Below, one piece after another: positions 58,447 to 64,000 of a DNA stretch of 64,000 nt. How positions within the stretch are numbered: the first letter of the stretch is position 1; every line of letters begins with the position of its first letter. The DNA comes from Otatea glauca. Taxonomy: Eukaryota; Streptophyta; Magnoliopsida; Poales; Poaceae. The notes under the pieces were generated by a model. It had not been told where the DNA came from and did no database searches. It worked only from the letters and a program-made list of their open reading frames with translations. The stretch is from the NCBI GenBank assembly GCA_036346275.1, contig CM070718.1, positions 56,548,188-56,612,187 of the forward strand, in the 5' to 3' direction. The position numbers and the translations under genes were made by a program.

Positions 58447-58740
58447 TAGAATTTCTTGAGAAGAATGACACTTAAGAGCTGGTCAAGTTACCAATTGAGA
58501 AGAAGGTTATCTGTTGCAAATGGATCTTTAAGAAGAAAGAAAGTATGTCACCAACTGAACAGGTTAGGTACAAGGCAAGACTTTTGCTAAAGGACACATG
58601 AAATAAATTTTAGGTGTTGATCTCACATAGATCTCTCTAGTTGTAAAACGTAGTTCTAATAGTACTGTACTGAGCATTGTGACTATACATGATTATGAGT
58701 TTGATCAGTTGGACGTGAAACACTGGATTTCTTTCTTTAT
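58447..58740 (+). pseudogene. Ty1/copia reverse transcriptase fragment
   Basis: The plus strand reads LEFLEKNDT, stop, ELVKLPIEKKVICCKWIFKKKE then SPTEQVRYKARL (58450-58595), the start of copia RT. After frame breaks, HDYEFDQLDVK (about 58690-58720) is recognisable. Only the fingers part of the enzyme remains, with several stops. It abuts the start codon of the TNP1/Ulp1 gene on the opposite strand. Confidence 0.8.
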
Positions 58741-60077
58741 GTCTACAATCAAATTGTACTCCTGTTGGTGACCAATAAAATATAACCTCCTTAGTCTAAA
58801 AAAATATACTTTTTTTGGATCTCAGGGAGTATATAAATGGTTATGACCACTAATTCATGACTACAGCACATAGATACTTCTAAGAAAATAGATAAAGATC
58901 TAAAAATATTCTAATTGGATGCTCTACAGCATTCTTAGGGGATAATAATATTTCTTTTGTGAGATCATAGAATATTATTAGTATGGTATGACATATATTA
59001 TCTTTTGCTTCAAAACAACAATCTCTGAAATAACAGAATAATAATACCTTTGCATTGTTTAAAAGGAACGATGTGTCTAGAGTAATGTATCTATAGTCCA
59101 AAATTTCAGTATAAGTTCTTTTGTAGTGAGCAATGTATCTAGAGCAAGCAATGTAGAACTAATCATTCACCAAGATCTGAGGAGGAGAAGCTACCACAGG
59201 GCGTCATGAACATTACTACTATAGATTCATTCTAGTGCTCATTTCAATCTATACCCCTTTATAATGCACCTAAGCATTCTTTTCTACGTCCACCCCAAAT
59301 AATGCACCCCACTAGAGATGGCCTAACCTTCATGCACCCAGCGAAACGTCCCCAGAAACTTGCCTCCATCAAAATTAACCTCTCAGATCTTTCCTCAGCT
59401 TTACTCACCCACATCCGATGGCCATTGTTTAATGTGTCTAACTCATCCCAGTGGCCCACAACAGATCTCCCCCACCTCCATCATCATCTCAAGAAAAAGG
59501 AAACAAATATCCTGGAATTAAGGAAAAGGAAACAAACGTTCTAGAAAAGGAAAAGACCATATATTACGTGCTGGGAAAAGGAAATCGGAAGACAGGGCAC
59601 TATACTAGTTAATATAATTCATGTATGAAGATCAGCTAGCTCCAGCCAACTAAATCCTAGTGTGCAAATAAGCAAGATATGTAATGTTTTCTTGCCATGA
59701 CTACCAATTTCCTTCCATGTTCCCATCAACATCAAGCAAATGGTACAACAGCTCGTGATTATTTTAAAATGTAGCATATGTACTTGTCAATTATAAGCAT
59801 AATATTTGTCAACTATACAGTCAACATAATTGTCTAGCTACTTGAAGCAAGCTAAAATGATCATGTGTTTTCTTAACACTGGAAACAGGTATGACTTTTT
59901 TTAAGGATTTAGTACTTTGTTTCCTTGTAAAATTCTTGCAAAAATTCGTTGAATTATCCATTCCAAACATACATGCCATTGGTCAATTTCTTCACATTCA
60001 TCACAGTACCTTTACAAGAGGAAGTAAAACTAGCAACCAAAATCTATGTCATGAATTATTCTTATGAATGGTGATCA

Positions 60078-60079
<2 letters not shown>
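58741..60079. other. Non-coding stretch within the CACTA region
   Basis: AT-rich DNA. A short inverted pair ACCTCCTTAGTCTAAAAAA / TTTTTTTGGATCTCAGGGAGT near 58785-58833 may be a Stowaway remnant. No gene recognised. Confidence 0.4.

Positions 60080-60130
<51 letters not shown>
60080..60130. repeat. (TA)n microsatellite, about 25 units
   Basis: Perfect alternating TA run of about 51 bases. Confidence 0.95.
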
Positions 60131-60133
<3 letters not shown>

Positions 60134-60139
60134 CTAACA

Positions 60140-60420
60140 TCAATAAGAGTTACCTCAAAACTTGAGGCGGCGGCAAGGGGCGGCGGCGTCGAAGGCGGCA
60201 TGTTGGGGGCGGCCTTGTCGGAGGAGTCGTCGGGGGAGTCGGGGTGGCGTTAGTCGGCGTCGGGCGGCGTTAGGTGCGTCGGCGCGAGCGGCGACGGCGC
60301 TTGAGCTGGCGCGGCGTCGGGCGGCGTCTGGGCGGCGACCGTGGCGGCGTCGAGCTCGGTGAGAAGAGTTTAGGGTTTAGGACAAGGGTGAGAAGAGTGA
60401 CCGCTGTATCAGCTTTTATA
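60140..60420 (-). other. GC-rich stretch, possible first exon or leader of the TNP1-type gene
   Basis: Minus strand is rich in GCCGCC and GACGCC, begins after a TAAACCCTAAAC phrase, and lies between the internal subterminal-type repeats and the TNP1/Ulp1 coding exons. CACTA genes often have such a GC-rich first exon. Coding status is unproven. Confidence 0.4.
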
Positions 60421-60424
60421 TGTG

Positions 60425-60597
60425 GGTTATCTGTGGCGGTTCTTTATACGAACCGCCACTGATACACTTATCTGTGGCGGTTCTTCACACGAACCGCCAC
60501 TGGTAAATATATTATCTGTGGCGGTTATTTATACGAACCGCCACTGATAAGGTTATCAGTGGCAGTTCATATACAGAACCGCCACAGATAACCCACA
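60425..60597. repeat. Internal set of CACTA subterminal-type repeats
   Basis: Alternating TATCTGTGGCGGTTC and GAACCGCCACTGATA units, the same family as 50231-50670 but between the TNP2 and TNP1-type genes. No terminal CACTA motif follows on the right. Confidence 0.82.
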
Positions 60598-60742
60598 TAT
60601 AATCCTAATAAATATTACATACCCTATATAATCCTGCTAAATATTATATACCCAATATAATCCAAATATAGTAATGACCACATTTCCATTACTCTATACA
60701 AATACATATTGTTTACATCACATTGCCATTACTCGTACATAG

Positions 60743-63050
60743 CTAATTATTTTCTTTCACAATTTGCCCTTTTTCATGATCGTCGCGATGATAGGTAGCT
60801 TCCTGAGTGGTTTCTTCCTCGAGCCTGATGTTGCCATCTACGAAAGGAGGCAACTCGTCAAACCGGTTGTACTCATCCACGACATTCTCAACTCCGACGA
60901 TCCTTCTTTTTCCCTGAAGAACTACATGGCGCTTCTTATCTGCCAGGTCGATTACATAGAAGACTTGTGCTACTTGCTTCGCAAGTACGAATGGTTCCAA
61001 AGTAGTGAAGCCGTACTTGTCCACCTTGACACCCCTTGGGAGTTGTACCCAACGAAACATCGGGATCTTAAAAATACAATAGTTGAGCTCCCAAATCTCT
61101 TCTATGAACCCATAGAAGCTACTCTTCTTACTGCTTGTGTTGTCATAGGCATCTATGCGGACACCACTATTTTGGTAAGTACTTTTGCTATTCTGAGATC
61201 TCGTGTAAAAGGTATATCCATTTATGTCGTATCCTTGCCATGTCAAGATTGTACCTGATGGCCCTTTTGCCAACCACCTCAACATAACACTCATTTATTT
61301 TCCAGTCATATGCTCTTTGAACCAATGATTGAACAAACGGCTATGCTCTTTTGTTACCCAAGCCTCTGATCGTCCACGATTTTCCTCTCATAGCTTATCC
61401 TTGTGCATGTCCATATACGAGGACACCTCAACCGATCATTGCAAGGCGTGAAATGAGCTTTTGAACAATCCATGATCGTAAGAATTTGTTGATTTCCTTC
61501 CAATCGTCCCTTTCCCAGCTAGCCTACCCTCATGGCGAGATACATGCACTCCTACCGGTTCCACCCCCTCCATGTAATCTACGCAAAACTCGATAACCTC
61601 CTCAGTTGCATAACCTTTCACAATGACCCTCGGTAGAGATCGATTGCGTACATACTTCTTCGAATACCCATGTACCTTTCAAGCGGGTACATCGATGCGA
61701 GAATACGGGGCCACATACATTTATCTCATTCACAAGGTGAACAATGAGATGAACCATTATATCAAAAAATGATGGAGGGAAATACATCTCTAGCTGGCAT
61801 AGTGTCTTCACCACATCATTCTGCAGTTCAGAAAGTCCGATGGGATCGATGACCTGTGAAATCGTGTTGAAGAAGAAACACAATCTCATTATTGCCTCTC
61901 GGACCTTTCCAGGCAAAATACCTCTGATTGCAATAGGAAGCATTTGTGTCATCATCACATGACAATCATGAAACTTCATGCCTGTTAACTTCAAATCTTT
62001 CATCGAGACCAGTTTCTTGATGCTTGCAGAGTAACCGGACGGAACTTTCACACCATGCAAGCATTTGCATAGGTCTGTTCTCTCTTTCTTGGATAGAGTG
62101 TAGCAAGCTGGGGGAAGGTAAAATCGGCCTTTCCCATTGTCTTGAGGATGTAGCTCAGCTCTGATTTTCATATCTTCTAGGTCCCTTCGTGCCTTCAGTC
62201 CGTCCTTAGTTTTGCTAGGAATATTCAGCAAAAGACCAATCAAGCTGTCACATACATTTTTCTCTACGTGCATGACGTCTATACAGTGTCGAACTTCTAA
62301 GTCCTTCCAATAGGGTAAGTTCCAAAATATCGATCTCTTCTTCCACGTGGTCTTCTCAGTACGAGACCTCGATTTATTATTACTCTCTCCCTTTCCAAGT
62401 ACAACATTAATATCCTTAACCATGTCATATACCTCTTCTCCACGACGAGGCCTTGGAGCTATACCATCCTCTTTTGTCCCGTCAAATTGTTTCTTCATAT
62501 TGCGGTAGAGGTGATTCCTGCGAAGGAACCTACGGTGATGCATGTACACAGTTTTCCTTGAGTTATTGAGCCACACACTAGCGGTTTCATCCATGCAATG
62601 GGGGCATGCTTTGGCCCCTTTTACAGTACGACCGGATATGTTACCAAGGGCAGGGAAATCATTGATGGTGCAAAACAACAATGCGTGTAGAATGAAGTGC
62701 TCTCACTTGTACTCATCCCATACCTGTACACCTTCATTCCACAGTATCACAAGACCTTCCACCAAAGGTTGTAGGTATACATCAATACAATTGCCAGGTT
62801 GTCTCGGCCCTTGGATAAGCAGCGACATCATAATGTACTTTCGTTTCATACACAACCAAGGAGGAAGGTTATAGATACAGAGAGTCACGGGCCAAGTGCT
62901 ATGAATACTACTCATGTTACCGAAAGGATTCATTCCATCCGTACTCAACCCAAACCTTATATTCCTCGGTTCATTCCCGAAGTCCTTCCTAAAGAGCCTA
63001 TCGATGGTTCTCCACTGGACAAAAATGTCGCGATCGAAGCTCGTATGTAA
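60743..63050 (-). pseudogene. CACTA TNP2-type transposase with DUF4218 and DUF4216 regions
   Basis: Minus-strand order: the core opens at about 63045 with FDRDIFVQWRTIDRLF, then RFGLSTDGMNPFGNMSS and WPVTLCIYNLPPWLCMKRKY. An in-frame TGA at about 62703 is followed by an open stretch with CPHCMDETAS, then HHRRFL, RHCIDVMHVEKNVCDSLIGL and LKLTGMKFHDCHVMMTQMLP. DUF4218 follows with LCQLEMYFPPSFFDIMVHL (about 61745) and the piece at 61621-61436 (EVIEFCVDYM). After stops near 61440-61300, DUF4216 lies at 61294-60743 (VMLRWLAKGP, QNSGVRIDAYD, VFYVIDLADKKRHVV). The N-terminal transposase-associated domain is absent. TNP2 catalyses excision and insertion of CACTA elements; this copy is broken by stops and shifts. 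Confidence 0.88.
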
Positions 63051-63454
63051 AAGTTATAGCCGTTTTACAGAAAGGTGCACGGATCGAAAACAAAAACGCC
63101 GCAATATCAAAAGTGCAAAAGAGAAGAGAATAGGGAAAGGAAGAAGAAGAGGAGAGGATGAGCTATGACATTTTAATTGAACGATTCAAACACCACACTT
63201 ACCTAACATATGGACGACGGTATGCTCTAGTTGTGACCGGAGTAGAGGAAGAGGAGAGGAGTGGAAATGAGATGAGAAGAGGAAATGGAGAAGAAAACAG
63301 GAATATAAGAGGAGTGAGAAGAGAGAAGAGAAGAGGAGACCAGGAGAAGTGAGAAGAAAGCAGCAGGATAAGAGCCGCGGGCTGGTATTTTAAAGGAAGT
63401 TGAAAACGAGATGAGCGGAAAGTTCAAATTTGATGAGAGCGGGAAAGTTGAAAT

Positions 63455-63735
63455 ATTATCACGGACGATTCTGTCTGGATAAACCGTCTGTGATAATAGC
63501 CACTATCACTGTCGGTTCGAAATAAAAACCGACAGTGATGTATCACTGCCGGTTTATCCGTCAGAACCGGCAGCGATAATAGCCGCTATCACAGGTGGTT
63601 CATACTAAGAACCGTCTGTGATATTGTCTTCGTTACAGACGGTTTAAAGCGTTTTCATAAATAGAGATGGTCTCGGTAAAGAAACCATCTATGATAATAT
63701 TATCTCTGACGGTTAAGTTAGAACCGTCTGTGATA
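63455..63735. repeat. Right CACTA subterminal repeats
   Basis: Alternating ACCGTCTGTGATAAT and ATCACTGCCGGTTT-like units; similar in design to the left set but different in sequence (CCGTCTGTGAT rather than CCGCCACTGAT). Confidence 0.85.
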
Positions 63736-63749
63736 AGGTGTTTTGGATA

Positions 63750-63767
63750 GTCTCTTTTGTAGTAGTG
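63750..63767 (-). repeat. Terminal inverted repeat of the CACTA element (right end)
   Basis: The minus strand begins CACTACTACAAAAGAGAC, the standard CACTA end, right outside the subterminal repeats. Confidence 0.8.
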
Positions 63768-64000
63768 CCGGCTTCTTCATGAGTTATGTTGATCAAACAG
63801 CTCGATCTCGTAACCTATTTTAGCGTTGACCAACAATATCTTTAGAGGTACGTATTTGGTATCGATCATATGAAAATGATATAAATAGATTTATGTTGGA
63901 AAATACCTACCTTTATAATATTATGACTAGATCGACCAAGCCAATGTCAAAGGGGTCATATTGCAGTAGCCGGATTAAACTCATCATATATATATATATA
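63768..64000. other. Flank right of the CACTA element
   Basis: No gene recognised. Ends in a (TA)n run at 63988-64000, cut by the window edge. Confidence 0.5.

Larger units (their letters stand above)
50213..63767 (-). mobile_element. CACTA (En/Spm) element or composite of two, with a nested solo LTR
   Basis: The right end complement reads CACTACTACAAAAGAGAC (ending at 63767), a good CACTA terminus. The left end reads TACTACCTTGAAAAAGGCC from 50213, CACTA-like with C to T. Both ends are followed by inverted subterminal repeats, and between them on the minus strand lie TNP2 and a TNP1-type gene in the usual order. However, left-end and right-end subterminal repeats differ in sequence, a third set lies internally (60425-60597), and no 3-bp duplication matches (TTC versus CCG). 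Two adjacent or nested CACTA copies are therefore possible. Confidence 0.65.

Overview
The window looks like nuclear DNA of a grass (Poaceae). Its few real genes have GC-rich, intron-poor plant-type coding sequence (a pectin methylesterase inhibitor, an UNC93-like membrane protein, a class III peroxidase). The rest is AT-rich and packed with plant transposable elements: a chromovirus with about 3 kb LTRs, a CACTA element, a Mutator-like element with a plant mobile domain, Tourist-like MITEs, a LINE, and copia and pararetrovirus relics. I cannot name the species.

Layout. 1-8 kb is the gene-bearing left part: PMEI-like gene (101-703, +), a Tourist-like MITE (3089-3319), a TRIM-like mini-retroelement (3554-4155) and a two-exon UNC93-like gene (5011-7848, -). 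8-24 kb is AT-rich and carries a family of about 365 bp repeat units, including a near-palindrome at 10.15-10.93 kb. A complete Tekay-type chromovirus (12002-23187, element on - strand) sits inside this repeat array with a perfect 5-bp target duplication. 23.6-25.2 kb holds a decayed endogenous pararetrovirus fragment. 25.2-32.3 kb holds truncated LTR material related to the chromovirus. 32372-39580 is a 7.2 kb Mutator-like element with a perfect 9-bp target duplication, a decayed transposase, a plant-mobile-domain region and a 19-bp iterated GCGATCGC motif. 39949-41284 (-) is an apparently intact class III peroxidase. 41-50 kb is mixed: a LINE 3' end (45.4-46.46 kb), a pseudogene of a DUF1295 (steroid-5-alpha-reductase-like) protein split by a 556 bp MITE, and a copia gag relic. 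50.2-63.77 kb is CACTA territory: subterminal repeats, a TNP2 transposase pseudogene and a DUF8039/Ulp1-protease gene. A 4.2 kb solo LTR (54226-58420) interrupts that last gene; removing it restores the reading frame exactly.

How it fits together. Three host genes appear functional: PMEI and the peroxidase are secreted cell-wall proteins, and UNC93-like is a polytopic membrane protein. Everything else records nested insertions. The order of events can be read from target duplications: 365-bp repeats then chromovirus; CACTA gene then solo LTR; DUF1295 pseudogene and its MITE. Coordinates of decayed elements are approximate unless a target duplication or splice site is cited.
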